Below are positions 1-8,086 of a stretch of 64,000 nucleotides of DNA, one piece after another. Origin of the DNA: JAPPFW01 sp965231815 (lineage in GTDB: Bacteria > Actinomycetota > Acidimicrobiia > Spongiisociales > Spongiisociaceae); assembly GCA_965231815.1 (NCBI GenBank), contig OZ246890.1, forward strand, positions 3,100,001-3,164,000, read 5' to 3'. Position 1 is the stretch's first letter; each line of letters opens with the position of its first letter. The notes beneath the pieces were generated by a model that worked only from the letters and a program-made list of their open reading frames with translations, did not search any database and was not told the origin of the DNA. Made by a program: the position numbers and the translations under genes.

Positions 1-157
1 CGTCATACAATATCCACGACCGCGCCGTTACCAAGGGAGGGTCGGGAGCAATAAGGTCGTTGTCCGGAGTCGGGGTTGCCCACCCGTAGGGAGCGCTCCC
101 CGCCCACAAGACGAGGGGGAGCGTCAGCAGGAATATGATCCTGGCGATGGGTCGCAC
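1..157 (-). CDS. N-terminus of a secreted D-Ala-D-Ala carboxypeptidase-like protein (partial)
   Basis: Only the first 52 codons lie in the window and the gene runs off the left edge. Reading from a GTG at 155-157 gives a classic signal peptide: Arg residues, then the hydrophobic run IIFLLTLPLVLWAG, then a small-residue cleavage region. The mature start ends in TARSWILYD, which resembles the first beta strand of serine D-Ala-D-Ala carboxypeptidases (peptidase S11), where an 'A-x-x-W-x-L-x-D' stretch precedes the catalytic SxxK. The catalytic motifs are outside the window, so the family call is an inference. An in-frame TTG at 167-169, overlapping the merR stop codon, is an alternative start. 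The gene lies just downstream of the ftsR-like merR gene on the same strand and could be cotranscribed with it. Confidence 0.5.
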   Translation of the reverse strand, partial: MRPIARIIFLLTLPLVLWAGSAPYGWATPTPDNDLIAPDPPLVTARSWILYD

Positions 158-165
158 CGGAGCGA

Positions 166-864
166 TCAATCCTCGCCGAGAATCGTTTCGGCCTCCATCA
201 GGTACAAGGCGTCGCTAATCATCCTCATGGCCTCAACTGCGCTGTCAATCGCCTCGCGAGCTTGGCGACGGGCCTCCGGACTACGGTTCCGACGGTAAGC
301 GATGGTGAGTCGATCGATGAGATCGACCTGCCTGACAACCATGTTACGGATCGTCCGGAGATGCCTTGGTTCAAGGCCGAGGTCCAATAGCACCTTGCAG
401 TGGCGGGACACCTCAACGTCCCGGTCGGTGAACCGGAGAGCGCCGTCCTCATCTTCCGGAGCGAGTAGGCCGTACTGGTTGAGTTGCCGGATGTCGCTCT
501 GGCTGATTCCGGCCCGTTCGGCTAACTCGCGTATGTCGTAAATCGGGACGTGGGGACCGTGGAGGAGGTTGGAGGGCTCGTCCGGTGTTTCTGTATCGGG
601 ATCAGCCAGCTCCCCCCGGTCCCAACGGACCAACTGGGTTTTGATTACTTTGAGTGGAAGGAATTGGTCCCGCTGTCTGCGGAGAATAAAGCGGAGGCGC
701 TCTATATCTTTGGTCCGGTACTGCCGGTAGCCGGTGGTCGTTCTGGAAGGTGCGATCAGGCCTCTTGTTTCCAGGAACCTGACCTTCGACATGGTCAGAC
801 CGGGAAACTCCTCTTGCAGCAACTCCGTTGCCTTGCCGATGCTCAGGTCCGGGCTTTCGCTCAT
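166..864 (-). CDS. ftsR: MerR-family regulator of the FtsR (Rv1828) type
   Basis: This 232-residue protein has an N-terminal MerR winged helix-turn-helix at about residues 8-75, with the motif KVRFLETRGLIAPSRTTTGY and the following FILRRQRDQFLPLKVIK. These are very close to mycobacterial Rv1828 and corynebacterial FtsR as I remember them. A second helix-turn-helix-like segment (about 110-150, ELAERAGISQSDIRQLNQYG) is typical of this two-domain subfamily and absent from metal-sensing MerR proteins. There are no clustered cysteines for metal binding. FtsR activates ftsZ expression in Corynebacterium; an equivalent role here is an inference from sequence and context. The start codon overlaps the stop codon of the upstream FHA gene by one base, matching the conserved garA-ftsR gene pair in Actinomycetota. 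Confidence 0.85.
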   Translation of the reverse strand: MSESPDLSIGKATELLQEEFPGLTMSKVRFLETRGLIAPSRTTTGYRQYRTKDIERLRFILRRQRDQFLPLKVIKTQLVRWDRGELADPDTETPDEPSNLLHGPHVPIYDIRELAERAGISQSDIRQLNQYGLLAPEDEDGALRFTDRDVEVSRHCKVLLDLGLEPRHLRTIRNMVVRQVDLIDRLTIAYRRNRSPEARRQAREAIDSAVEAMRMISDALYLMEAETILGED

Positions 865-1313
865 TACCTTCCGGCCACCCTAAGGCGGAAGGTCCCGATC
901 ATGATCCGGTCTCCGGCCTTGAGAGCGGCCTCCTCCACCACTTTATCGTTCACGTAGCACCCGTTGGTTGAACCCAAGTCTTCAATGGACAGACCGGTTG
1001 TATCAAGACGGAGTCGGCAGTGGCGACGAGAGACGGTGATATGGTCCAGAGCGATGTCGCTGTATGGGTGGCGGCCCACCCAGGTCACCCCGGGTGACAG
1101 GGTCCACCTTCTACCTTTCTGCGGTCCCTGAGATACGATCAACGCATAGGTTGGGACGGGTTCGGTACCGACTCCCTCCAGGTCTTTATCCTCAGGTTGA
1201 TGATCAGAGTCGCGCTCATCGCCAGTTTCAGGATCCATGACCATTGTCAGGTCAGGATCAATCATCAACGTTGGATCGGGATCCCGGGTCTCCGGACTGT
1301 GTTCGGCCATCAT
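864..1313 (-). CDS. garA: FHA-domain protein, GarA/OdhI-like
   Basis: This 149-residue protein has a forkhead-associated domain at about residues 55-149. Visible motifs are WVGRHPYSDIALDHITVSRR (phosphothreonine-binding GRxxxSDIxL and the S-R-H core) and DLGSTNGCYVN. In GarA/OdhI the FHA domain binds metabolic enzymes such as 2-oxoglutarate dehydrogenase, and phosphorylation of an N-terminal threonine motif by Ser/Thr kinases makes it self-inhibit. The classical ETTS motif is not visible. Instead the acidic N-terminus has three similar Asp-Pro segments (DPDPTLMI, DPDLTMVM, DPETGD), each with a threonine that could be a kinase target. The first two codons are both Met, so the start could be 1310. 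It sits between pgsA and the ftsR-like gene, the same order as in mycobacteria. Confidence 0.85.
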   Translation of the reverse strand: MMAEHSPETRDPDPTLMIDPDLTMVMDPETGDERDSDHQPEDKDLEGVGTEPVPTYALIVSQGPQKGRRWTLSPGVTWVGRHPYSDIALDHITVSRRHCRLRLDTTGLSIEDLGSTNGCYVNDKVVEEAALKAGDRIMIGTFRLRVAGR

Positions 1314-1606
1314 TCGATTGTAGTTTGTCGAAGTCGCAAACGTTTAGGTCTTTGCGCCTTATTCGCCGTTCGAGCTACCGGAAGTTCAGTGTTCGGGGTT
1401 TGCCAACCGACCCGCGTTCGGCCCGATCCGAAAACAGGGGAGGCGGTTACCTGGTTTCGGTAGAGATCGGGCATAGCTTCACACCCGACCGGATCTTCCC
1501 CGGCCTGCCTCCAACATATGGCACCGGTTCTCCAAGTCAGTTCCGGCAGAATCCGACTTGATCCATTGGTCCCCATTCGCAGGACCGAGGTACCTAAACC
1601 GGAGCC
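1314..1606. other. Intergenic region between pgsA and the FHA gene
   Basis: About 290 bases without a convincing gene. Open frames exist on both strands but have no recognisable protein features or ribosome binding sites. A TACAAT hexamer on the minus strand lies about 9 bases before the first FHA start codon, which could mean a very short leader. No matching -35 box is evident, so a promoter here is unproven. Confidence 0.3.
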
Positions 1607-2221
1607 TTAACTTGTGGTGGAGGGTTCTCGTCTTGATCCAATCTGTCGACGCATGTCGTTGAGGTACTGTACAGTTACTATAAAGTAAAAGGTTAGGCCG
1701 ACCGCTCCTACGGAAGCTCCCAGCCAACGCCACATGTCGGGCATGAGCCCGGTCCCCGATAAGTAGTAGAACGGGATTGCCGTGAACACCAGTCCGGTTG
1801 CGAGCTTTCCCAACCGGCGGACTTCGATCCGCAACTCTATCGTCCACAGGAGGTAGAGACTTACCGCCCCGATAGCTATCTCCCTACCGATGAGTGGCCA
1901 TCCCAGCCAGGGAGGAACTAGATCAGCGAGTAGGCCTCCGACCACCGAGGAGAACACCAAGAGGCGATCGGCGAGCGGATCGAGTAGTTTGCCGATCTCG
2001 GAGACTTGCCCGAGTTTGCGGGCCACCATACCGTCGAGAAAGTCGGTGGCGGCGATGAAACCCAGCAGGACGGCGCTTGCTCCCGGCTGGTCTCGACCGA
2101 GCAAGAGCCACAAGAAGACCGGGATGGCTGCGATACGAAGGGCAGAGATAAGGTTGGGCACCGTCCACAGGCCGCTATCCGCTTCACCTTCTTGATGGAT
2201 GGGGGTTCCGGTCGGTTTCAA
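1607..2221 (-). CDS. pgsA: CDP-diacylglycerol-glycerol-3-phosphate 3-phosphatidyltransferase
   Basis: This 204-residue integral membrane enzyme transfers a phosphatidyl group from CDP-diacylglycerol to glycerol-3-phosphate, the first committed step of phosphatidylglycerol and cardiolipin synthesis. The CDP-alcohol phosphatidyltransferase signature D-G-x2-A-R-x8-G-x3-D-x3-D is intact, starting at DFLDGMVARKLG and ending GKLLDPLADR (about residues 60-86). Several hydrophobic helices follow. The start is a TTG at 2219-2221, chosen because a strong AAGGAGG ribosome binding site lies five bases upstream. It is first in the pgsA-FHA-merR group, although 290 bases separate it from the FHA gene. Assignment to glycerophosphate rather than another alcohol acceptor rests on similarity and synteny. 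Confidence 0.85.
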   Translation of the reverse strand: MKPTGTPIHQEGEADSGLWTVPNLISALRIAAIPVFLWLLLGRDQPGASAVLLGFIAATDFLDGMVARKLGQVSEIGKLLDPLADRLLVFSSVVGGLLADLVPPWLGWPLIGREIAIGAVSLYLLWTIELRIEVRRLGKLATGLVFTAIPFYYLSGTGLMPDMWRWLGASVGAVGLTFYFIVTVQYLNDMRRQIGSRREPSTTS

Positions 2222-2321
2222 TCCCGCCTCCTTCAGGCGCCGGTTCCCTGTTCCGGGAGTTCAGGACACCGAGTATCGATCAGCACTCGGATACCGCAAG
2301 GCGTCGTCGCAGTGTCACCTT

Positions 2322-2450
2322 AACCCGATTATTCATGGATGGAGGTTTTGTAGAGTGAGTGGAGTAGACCATATTCGCGCCCTGACCAGGTGATACAGCT
2401 ATCCGATGTCTCCGTCCGGGTCGATGTGGAGCTTCATCTGCCGGTCGGTG
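2322..2450 (+). repeat. Family-1 inverted-repeat element, truncated copy
   Basis: The left terminal repeat (AACCCGATTATTCATGG, preceded by TA) and roughly the first 125 bases match the full copies at 27695, 31107 and 51956. The right half and right terminal repeat are missing. Similarity fades just before tRNA-Pro, which begins at 2469, so the remnant now forms the upstream region of that tRNA. Confidence 0.7.
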
Positions 2451-2468
2451 GTACACTCCGGCACAGTT

Positions 2469-2545
2469 CGGGCTGTGGCGCAGCTTGGTAGCGCGCTTGA
2501 CTGGGGGTCAAGAGGTCGTGGGTTCAAATCCCGCCAGCCCGACCA
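2469..2545 (+). tRNA. tRNA-Pro (anticodon GGG), CCA encoded
   Basis: A 77-base cloverleaf. The 5' acceptor strand CGGGCTG pairs with CAGCCCG at 2535-2541. The anticodon stem CTTGA/TCAAG encloses the loop CTGGGGG, giving anticodon GGG, which reads proline CCC (and CCU) codons. The T arm contains GGGTTCAAATCCC. The terminal CCA (2543-2545) is encoded in the genome. A TACACT hexamer 11 bases upstream could be its -10 box. Confidence 0.95.
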
Positions 2546-2596
2546 GCCTACGGTCAAGGGATGATGGCGCCTCTGATACGATGGTAGGCAGAGCGC

Positions 2597-2740
2597 TCAA
2601 CCTACCCACCGGATAAAGGCCACCACCGACTCAACCAGGCGCCATCCAAGGTAGATGACGGCCGATGCGACCATCAACTTGAAACTGAATGGTGTCGGCT
2701 CGGAAGGCTCGATTCCTCGGTCGGCGCGTTTCTCACTCAT
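2597..2740 (-). CDS. Small single-span membrane protein downstream of der
   Basis: A 47-codon frame whose ATG (2738-2740) overlaps the last eight bases of der, the same translational coupling used throughout this operon. The first 20 residues are charged and polar (starting MSEKRADRG). They are followed by one hydrophobic segment, about residues 21-42, containing LMVASAVIYLGW and VESVVAFIRWV. I do not recognise a family. The overlap, the clean membrane span and continuous reading to a TGA support a real gene. No function can be proposed beyond a small membrane protein expressed with Der. Confidence 0.6.
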   Translation of the reverse strand: MSEKRADRGIEPSEPTPFSFKLMVASAVIYLGWRLVESVVAFIRWVG

Positions 2741-4064
2741 ACGATCCGGAACGTCCGGAACTCCTGCGGGTCACCAAGCGAACCGGGGTTCCGGTGAAGT
2801 CGTAGGCCTGGCGGGCGCGGCGCTCCAGGTAACGGAGGTAGGTGTCGTCGATCCGGCCTCCCTTGACGAACAGAGCCAAGGTGGGCGGAGCGGTCCGAGA
2901 CTGTGCCGCGTAGAGAATCCTCGGTCTGCGCCCCTTCCGGATCGGGGGTGGATGCTGGCCGATCCATTCGCCGATAAGACGGTTCAGAGTGCCGGTGGGT
3001 ATCCTCCTCTCACGGTTGGAGAGCACTGTTTCCAGAGCGGCGCCGAGTCTTTGCAGGCGAGCGCCCGTCAGTGCTGATATCCGGAGCACCGGCGCCCAAC
3101 CGGCGAAGGCAAGTTTGTCACCCACCTCCCACGTCGTCTGTTGCTTACGGTCTCGGTCGGCGGCGTCCCACTTGTTGAGCAGAACAATCAGTGAAGCTCC
3201 CGACCTGGCCGCCTCCTCCGTGATTCGTTGATCCTGATGGGTTACCCCTTCCAGAGCATCCACCATGATCAAGGCTGCGTCGGCCCGACGCAGGACGTCA
3301 CGTGCCCGGCCCACCGCGAATAAGTCCACATCCTCGGGTATTTTGGGCTTCCGTCGAATCCCGGCGGTGTCGATCAGCCGGTAGGTAGTTCCGTCGAGGT
3401 CGATCTCCACGTCGATCGGATCCCTGGTGGTTCCCGGTATGGGCGACACTACGACCCGGTTCTCCCCCACCAGCCGATTGAGGAGGGTGGACTTTCCCAC
3501 GTTGGGTTTTCCGATAATGGCCACATCCGGGGGACGGTCACTCCCACCCTCCACGGCGATGGCGGGAAGTCGCTCGATCGCCATGTCCAACAGGTCGGCT
3601 ACTCCCCGTCCGTGTATGGCGGAGACGGGAAACGGATCGCCGAGCCCGAGACGACCGAAGGTGCCGGCATCCCTGGCGATCATGTCGTTGTCAGCCTTGT
3701 TGGCTGCCAGAATCACCTGGGCGCCGACCGGACGGAGTAGGTTGGTAACGGCCGCGTCATCGGTGGTGATCCCGATCTGGGCATCTACCACGAAGATGAT
3801 GAGATCGGCAGCCGTCATCGCGATTTCCGCTTGTGAACGGATGTCCTCTACCAGCTCTGCGTCGACGCTTTGCTGCCAACCTCCCGTGTCCACCAATCTG
3901 AAAGGTCGTCCGTTCCACTCGGCATCGAACTCGCGGCGGTCACGCGTGACCCCCGGTTTTTCCTGAACCACTGCGGCCCGGCGACCCACGATCCGATTGA
4001 CGAGGGTTGACTTTCCTACATTCGGGCGACCGACCACCGCGATGAGGGGTTTCGCTTTACTCAT
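2733..4064 (-). CDS. der: Ribosome biogenesis GTPase Der (EngA)
   Basis: This 443-residue protein has two tandem GTPase domains and a C-terminal KH-like domain, the hallmark of Der, which binds the 50S subunit during assembly. Domain 1 shows GRPNVGKSTLVNRI, DTGGW and NKAD. Domain 2 (from about residue 178) shows GKPNVGKSTLLNRL, DTAGI and NKWD. The chosen ATG at 4064 has GGGGGAG six bases upstream; a second ATG at 4079 is possible but lacks spacing to that site. The gene overlaps the end of cmk by eight bases. The cmk-der pair is conserved in Actinomycetota (Rv1712-Rv1713). Confidence 0.97.
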   Translation of the reverse strand: MSKAKPLIAVVGRPNVGKSTLVNRIVGRRAAVVQEKPGVTRDRREFDAEWNGRPFRLVDTGGWQQSVDAELVEDIRSQAEIAMTAADLIIFVVDAQIGITTDDAAVTNLLRPVGAQVILAANKADNDMIARDAGTFGRLGLGDPFPVSAIHGRGVADLLDMAIERLPAIAVEGGSDRPPDVAIIGKPNVGKSTLLNRLVGENRVVVSPIPGTTRDPIDVEIDLDGTTYRLIDTAGIRRKPKIPEDVDLFAVGRARDVLRRADAALIMVDALEGVTHQDQRITEEAARSGASLIVLLNKWDAADRDRKQQTTWEVGDKLAFAGWAPVLRISALTGARLQRLGAALETVLSNRERRIPTGTLNRLIGEWIGQHPPPIRKGRRPRILYAAQSRTAPPTLALFVKGGRIDDTYLRYLERRARQAYDFTGTPVRLVTRRSSGRSGSYE

Positions 4065-4746
4065 GGCAGACTCCCCCACCCCGGCGCCGATCGACCAGAT
4101 CGAGTATCGACTTCACCACCTGATCTACCCCGATATCGGAGGTATCGATCTCGATGGCGTCCACTGAGCGGACCATCGGCGAAACGGGTCGCGTCGAATC
4201 CAGATGATCCCTCCGGGCTAGGTTCTCCCGGACTACATCCAGCCGGATCGATGCCTGACCGGCTCTCCTGGCTGCCCTGATCTCGGGAAGAGCCGTGAGA
4301 AACACTTTGACGGGCGCCGAGGGGAACACCACGGTTCCGATGTCCCGGCCTTCCACCACCGCCCCACTGTCCAGTCGCTTCACCCATTCTCGTTGCCTGC
4401 CCACCAGTTGCGTGCGTACTCCGGCCAGGCTGGCCACCCGGCTCACCCGGGTGGTTACCGACTCCGATCGAATCGCTTCGCTCATATCGATTCCGGCGAT
4501 GAACATCTTTCCTGCCTGATAGTCCAACTCGGCGTCCGCAACTACCCGCATTACCTCGGCTTCATTGGTCAGGTCAAGTCGGTGCAGCAGGGCGATGACG
4601 GTCGCCGCCCGGTAGAAGGCGCCGGTGTCGAGATGTGCCCATCCCAAGACCTCCGCCACGGCCCGACACACGGTGGTCTTGCCTACGCCCCCGGGACCGT
4701 CTACGGCTATCACGAACCCTCCGGTCGACCGGTGGGGGTGGCTCAT
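4057..4746 (-). CDS. cmk: Cytidylate kinase
   Basis: This 229-residue cytosolic enzyme phosphorylates CMP and dCMP with ATP. The P-loop reads GPGGVGKTTV near residue 15, followed by HLDTGAFYRA and EGRDIGTVVFP, both characteristic of bacterial Cmk. The C-terminal part carries the lid arginines (ARRAGQASIRLDVVRENLARR). The ATG at 4744-4746 overlaps the aroA stop codon as ATGA; the frame continues upstream only as a shadow of aroA. Length is usual for the family. Confidence 0.96.
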   Translation of the reverse strand: MSHPHRSTGGFVIAVDGPGGVGKTTVCRAVAEVLGWAHLDTGAFYRAATVIALLHRLDLTNEAEVMRVVADAELDYQAGKMFIAGIDMSEAIRSESVTTRVSRVASLAGVRTQLVGRQREWVKRLDSGAVVEGRDIGTVVFPSAPVKVFLTALPEIRAARRAGQASIRLDVVRENLARRDHLDSTRPVSPMVRSVDAIEIDTSDIGVDQVVKSILDLVDRRRGGGVCHE

Positions 4747-5990
4747 AGATTCTCCAGCATCCGGAAGAAACCCGGCCATGTCTTGGCGACACAACCCGGA
4801 TCCTCGATCGCTATTCCGGACTGCACGAGACCGGCCACCGAGAAGGCCATCGCCATCCGGTGATCGTCGTAGGTGCGGATCCGTGCGGGTTGTAGCCGGT
4901 TTGGTTCGATCGAGATCCAATCGGGTCCGGTAGCAACCTCGGCGCCCAGGCGTGTCAGCTCGGCTTCCAGAGCGTCCAGACGGTCCGTTTCCTTTATTCG
5001 CAGGTTGGCGATGTTGGTGAACCGGCTGGGTGTGCTTGCGAAGGCAGCCACGACGGCCAAGCCGAGGCTGGCGTCGGGGCAATGGTTCAGGTCGGCGACG
5101 ACCCCCCTCAGGGATTGCGGTCCTGCAACGGTAATTCCGTGGCTGCCCGACTCCACCCGACAGCCCATACGCCTGAGAATACCCAGTGCCCCGATGTCCG
5201 CCTGGGTGCTGTCAGGATGGATTCCCACGACAGTGGTCGCAGTTCCGGTGATCGCCGCTGCCGCCCACGGATAGACGGCAGCCGAGGCGTCGGCCTCCAC
5301 GTCGTATTCGATTGCTCGGTAGCCGATCGGCGCCACCGTGATCGTCGCCGAGTCGAGCCAGTGGGCTTCGGCCCCGAATGCCGACATCACCTCCAGGGTG
5401 GTGTCCAAATAGGGGCGTGAAACCACGACGTCCCCCAAATCCAGGGTCACCCGGCTTCTCGCCTGCGGCGCGCTCAGCAGGACGGCCGAAATGAACTGGC
5501 TGGACCGAGAGCCGTCAATCCTGATCCGACCTCCCGCAAGTCCCCCACCGCCCACTCGGACCGGTGGGAACTCCTCCCGAACGGCTTCTACGGAACCTCC
5601 CAGAGATCGCAGGGCTGTTACCAGCGGCCCGATGGGGCGTTCTCTCATCCGGGGCGTGCCGTCGACCACGCTGGGTCCTTCCGCCAGCGCAGCAGCGGCG
5701 GTTATGAATCGGGCCGTGGTACCGGAGGCACGCGCATCGAGGCGGCCACCCCGCAGGCGCCCCGTGGAGTTCACCAGAAAGTCTCGGCCCTCGGCAGCCA
5801 CCTCGACCCCCATGGTTCGGAGGCACTCCGCCATTGCGTCGGTGTCATCGCTACGCAAAGGATCGGCAATTCGCGATTCCCCCACGGCGAGCCCGGCCGT
5901 GACCAATGCCCGATTGGTAATGCTCTTCGAGCCCGGAGGACGCACCGTGCTGTCCCGAGTTTGTTTCGGCTGCACTTCGTAAGTAGTCAC
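4743..5990 (-). CDS. aroA: 3-phosphoshikimate 1-carboxyvinyltransferase (EPSP synthase)
   Basis: This 415-residue enzyme joins shikimate-3-phosphate and phosphoenolpyruvate in the aromatic amino acid pathway. Near the N-terminus is PGSKSITNRALV (substrate-binding Lys and Ser). ASGTTARF with MRERPIGPLV about 20 residues later forms the phosphoenolpyruvate and glyphosate loop. The C-terminal half has LRIKETDRLDALEAEL and DDHRMAMAFSVAGL, matching the family's conserved segments. It lies between rluB (4-base overlap with its start) and cmk (4-base overlap with its stop). An aroA-cmk pair is common in bacteria but differs from the M. tuberculosis arrangement as I remember it. Confidence 0.96.
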   Translation of the reverse strand: MTTYEVQPKQTRDSTVRPPGSKSITNRALVTAGLAVGESRIADPLRSDDTDAMAECLRTMGVEVAAEGRDFLVNSTGRLRGGRLDARASGTTARFITAAAALAEGPSVVDGTPRMRERPIGPLVTALRSLGGSVEAVREEFPPVRVGGGGLAGGRIRIDGSRSSQFISAVLLSAPQARSRVTLDLGDVVVSRPYLDTTLEVMSAFGAEAHWLDSATITVAPIGYRAIEYDVEADASAAVYPWAAAAITGTATTVVGIHPDSTQADIGALGILRRMGCRVESGSHGITVAGPQSLRGVVADLNHCPDASLGLAVVAAFASTPSRFTNIANLRIKETDRLDALEAELTRLGAEVATGPDWISIEPNRLQPARIRTYDDHRMAMAFSVAGLVQSGIAIEDPGCVAKTWPGFFRMLENL

Positions 5991-6763
5991 CTTCTCACCG
6001 TACCTTGATGCTTGCCATCTTGATGTTCGTCACCGGCGCTGACGTGACGGTAGAAGGCGCGGACCTCCTCCATCTCGAGATGGCGCCAATCCCCTGACGT
6101 AAGGTTACGTTCCTGCAGCGGGCCGATCATGTTCCGATGCAGATGCACGACGGGGAACCCGAGGGCGGCGAACATGCGCCGTACCTCGCGGTTGCGCCCC
6201 TCCCTGATCGTTACTTCCAGGTGGGAGCGTCGCCGGTCGTCTCCGATCTTCCGAATCGCCAGCGCTCGTGCCGGGCCGTCTTCGAGTTGCACACCCTGCC
6301 GCAGGAGCGCCATATCCCGGCGGGTAGGCAATCCGTCCACCATCACCTGATAGGTCTTGGTGATCTCGTAACGGGGGTGGGTGACAAGGTTGGCGAAGTC
6401 GCCGTCATTGGTGAGTAGCAGGAGCCCGGTGCTGTCTGCGTCGAGTCGGCCGACCGGGTAGACGGGAGGGTACGATGGGACGAGGTCTGTCACCGTTCGA
6501 CGGCCTTGGGGGTCCCGGGTGGTACTTATCACGCCTGCAGGCTTGTGGAGTACGTAGTAGACCTTTCCGGGGTCGACCGGCAACTTAAGGCCGTCTACAA
6601 GTACCTCGACGGTGGCGGCGTCCACCAACAGGCCCGGCGATGCCACCTCTCCGTTGACCGACACCCGGCCGGCCACGATCAGGGCGTCGGCACCCCGGCG
6701 GGAGGTGAGCCCACTTCGGGCGATCACCCGCTGCAAACGTTGGGGACCCGATCCGGTGGCCAC
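5987..6763 (-). CDS. rluB: 23S rRNA pseudouridine synthase, RluB/RsuA family
   Basis: This 258-residue protein has an N-terminal S4 RNA-binding domain (about residues 8-55, RLQRVIARSGLTSRRGADAL). The RsuA-type catalytic domain follows, with the motif VGRLDADSTGLLLLTNDG carrying the catalytic aspartate. VYYVLHKPAGVISTTRDPQG and GRNREVRRMFAALG are further family hallmarks. It isomerises a uridine in 23S rRNA near the peptidyl transferase centre. The gene lies one base after scpB and overlaps aroA by four bases. The scpA-scpB-rluB-cmk order is conserved in Actinomycetota. Confidence 0.95.
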   Translation of the reverse strand: MATGSGPQRLQRVIARSGLTSRRGADALIVAGRVSVNGEVASPGLLVDAATVEVLVDGLKLPVDPGKVYYVLHKPAGVISTTRDPQGRRTVTDLVPSYPPVYPVGRLDADSTGLLLLTNDGDFANLVTHPRYEITKTYQVMVDGLPTRRDMALLRQGVQLEDGPARALAIRKIGDDRRRSHLEVTIREGRNREVRRMFAALGFPVVHLHRNMIGPLQERNLTSGDWRHLEMEEVRAFYRHVSAGDEHQDGKHQGTVRR

Positions 6764-6764
6764 T

Positions 6765-7316
6765 TCAGCCGACCGCCGGATGGTCGAGTGATTCGGCCAC
6801 CTCCCCGTCGGGCATGTGCTCGGCGAGTGGGGGCAGTTCGGTTAGCGATCCGATACCCAGACTATCGAGAAACAAGTCGGTCGTGGAGTAAACGGCAGGA
6901 TTGCCGGGGATGGAAAGGCGGTCGGTCACCTCGATCAGGCCGCGCCTGACCAGCGTGCGGATCGCCGAGGCCGAATCCACGCCGCGCAACTCGGATACTT
7001 GCCCTCTGGTTACCGGTTGGCGGTATGCGACCACCGCCAATGCCTCTAGGGCGGCATTCGACAGGCGGGTCACCGAGTCGGTTGTTGAGAAACGTTCCAG
7101 ATATGGGAGAGCTTCGGGCTTGGTGAAGAGCCGCCATCCTCCGGCAACGAACCGCAGTACGATGCCGCGGTCATCATGTTGGAGCCGCCGGGTGAGTTCA
7201 GCCAGATGCACCGTGACACTTTCCGGCGGTATCTCCAACACTCGGGCGAACTCTCCTTCGGAGATAGGCGCCTCCGCGACGAAAAGCATGGCCTCTAGAG
7301 CGGCTTGCGGGTTCAC
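6765..7316 (-). CDS. scpB: Segregation and condensation protein B
   Basis: ScpB forms the kleisin-associated winged-helix partner of ScpA in the SMC condensin complex. The 183-residue protein contains two winged helices; AALEALAVVAYRQPVTRGQV and IRTLVRRGLIEVTDR are typical ScpB sequence. I chose the GTG at 7314-7316, which overlaps the scpA stop codon as GTGA and starts the protein at the usual place (VNPQAALEAML). A longer upstream frame would read into scpA. Confidence 0.95.
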   Translation of the reverse strand: MNPQAALEAMLFVAEAPISEGEFARVLEIPPESVTVHLAELTRRLQHDDRGIVLRFVAGGWRLFTKPEALPYLERFSTTDSVTRLSNAALEALAVVAYRQPVTRGQVSELRGVDSASAIRTLVRRGLIEVTDRLSIPGNPAVYSTTDLFLDSLGIGSLTELPPLAEHMPDGEVAESLDHPAVG

Positions 7317-8086
7317 AGAGGTTTTCCGAGACCGTTCATGGAAGGGTGCTCGGGTACCGGGGCGCGTCGAACCGCTATCTCGGACGGTCGAACCTGTGCT
7401 ACGCAAACGATACCCCAGCGGGCTAGTTCGAGCACTGCCAGGAAATAGGCGGCTACCTCGACTCTCCGGGTGCAGTGGGCGACCAATCGTTCGAAAGTGG
7501 ATTCCACCTGCGCGGCGATGCGGTTCCTTATGTCATCCATAGCATCCACTACCGACGGGAGGTCGAGGTCCAGGTGATCGATGTCCATCTCGGGTTCCGG
7601 TGGTTCGCTCCTAGCTAGGTCCTCCACCAGTGCGGCCAGCGTTCCAGGGGTGACTTCGGAGGGCAGCGCCGGAGGCGGGGGGCCACCCACCTCTTGGTCG
7701 ATTCCCACCGCACGCTTGAGATAACGAGCGGATTCATCCATCCGGTGCCTGAACACCGTGGCCACGTCCTGAAAGGTAAGCAGGGTTAGTAACCGGGCGA
7801 GGATCCGGTCTCGTTCGTCCAGCAGGGCCAACTCCTCTTCCAGGTCGGCCGGTTCCTCATCCGGCAGCAGGAACCGCGCCTTGAGGTGCATGAGCATGGC
7901 TATCAAGATCAGGAAGGTCGACACGGCGTTCATCTGCCGATCGAGTCCGGATTCCCGCTGCTCCAGGAAGTCGACGACGATTGCCGCTATTTCTACCTTG
8001 GTTACGTCTACGAATTGGCGATGTATGAGCTGCACGAGCAGGTCAAGCGGTCCGGAGAAGACCTCCGTTCTTACCTCCAGTGTCAT
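7313..8086 (-). CDS. scpA: Segregation and condensation protein A (kleisin)
   Basis: This 257-residue kleisin bridges SMC heads and binds ScpB. The N-terminal helical domain begins with FSGPLDLLVQLIHRQFVDVT, the classic ScpA signature. FLILIAMLMHLKARFLLPDE follows at about residues 60-80, and a C-terminal winged helix (about 200-245) ends in LARWGIVCVAQV. The gene is coupled to scpB by a GTGA overlap and shares its first bases with the end of the upstream HD-domain gene. A parA/soj homologue found near scpA in mycobacteria is absent here. Confidence 0.95.
   Translation of the reverse strand: MTLEVRTEVFSGPLDLLVQLIHRQFVDVTKVEIAAIVVDFLEQRESGLDRQMNAVSTFLILIAMLMHLKARFLLPDEEPADLEEELALLDERDRILARLLTLLTFQDVATVFRHRMDESARYLKRAVGIDQEVGGPPPPALPSEVTPGTLAALVEDLARSEPPEPEMDIDHLDLDLPSVVDAMDDIRNRIAAQVESTFERLVAHCTRRVEVAAYFLAVLELARWGIVCVAQVRPSEIAVRRAPVPEHPSMNGLGKPL

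Noticed and set aside
1310..1576. 88-residue minus-strand frame between garA and pgsA
   Set aside because: No recognisable domain, no ribosome binding site, and a composition like random translated DNA.
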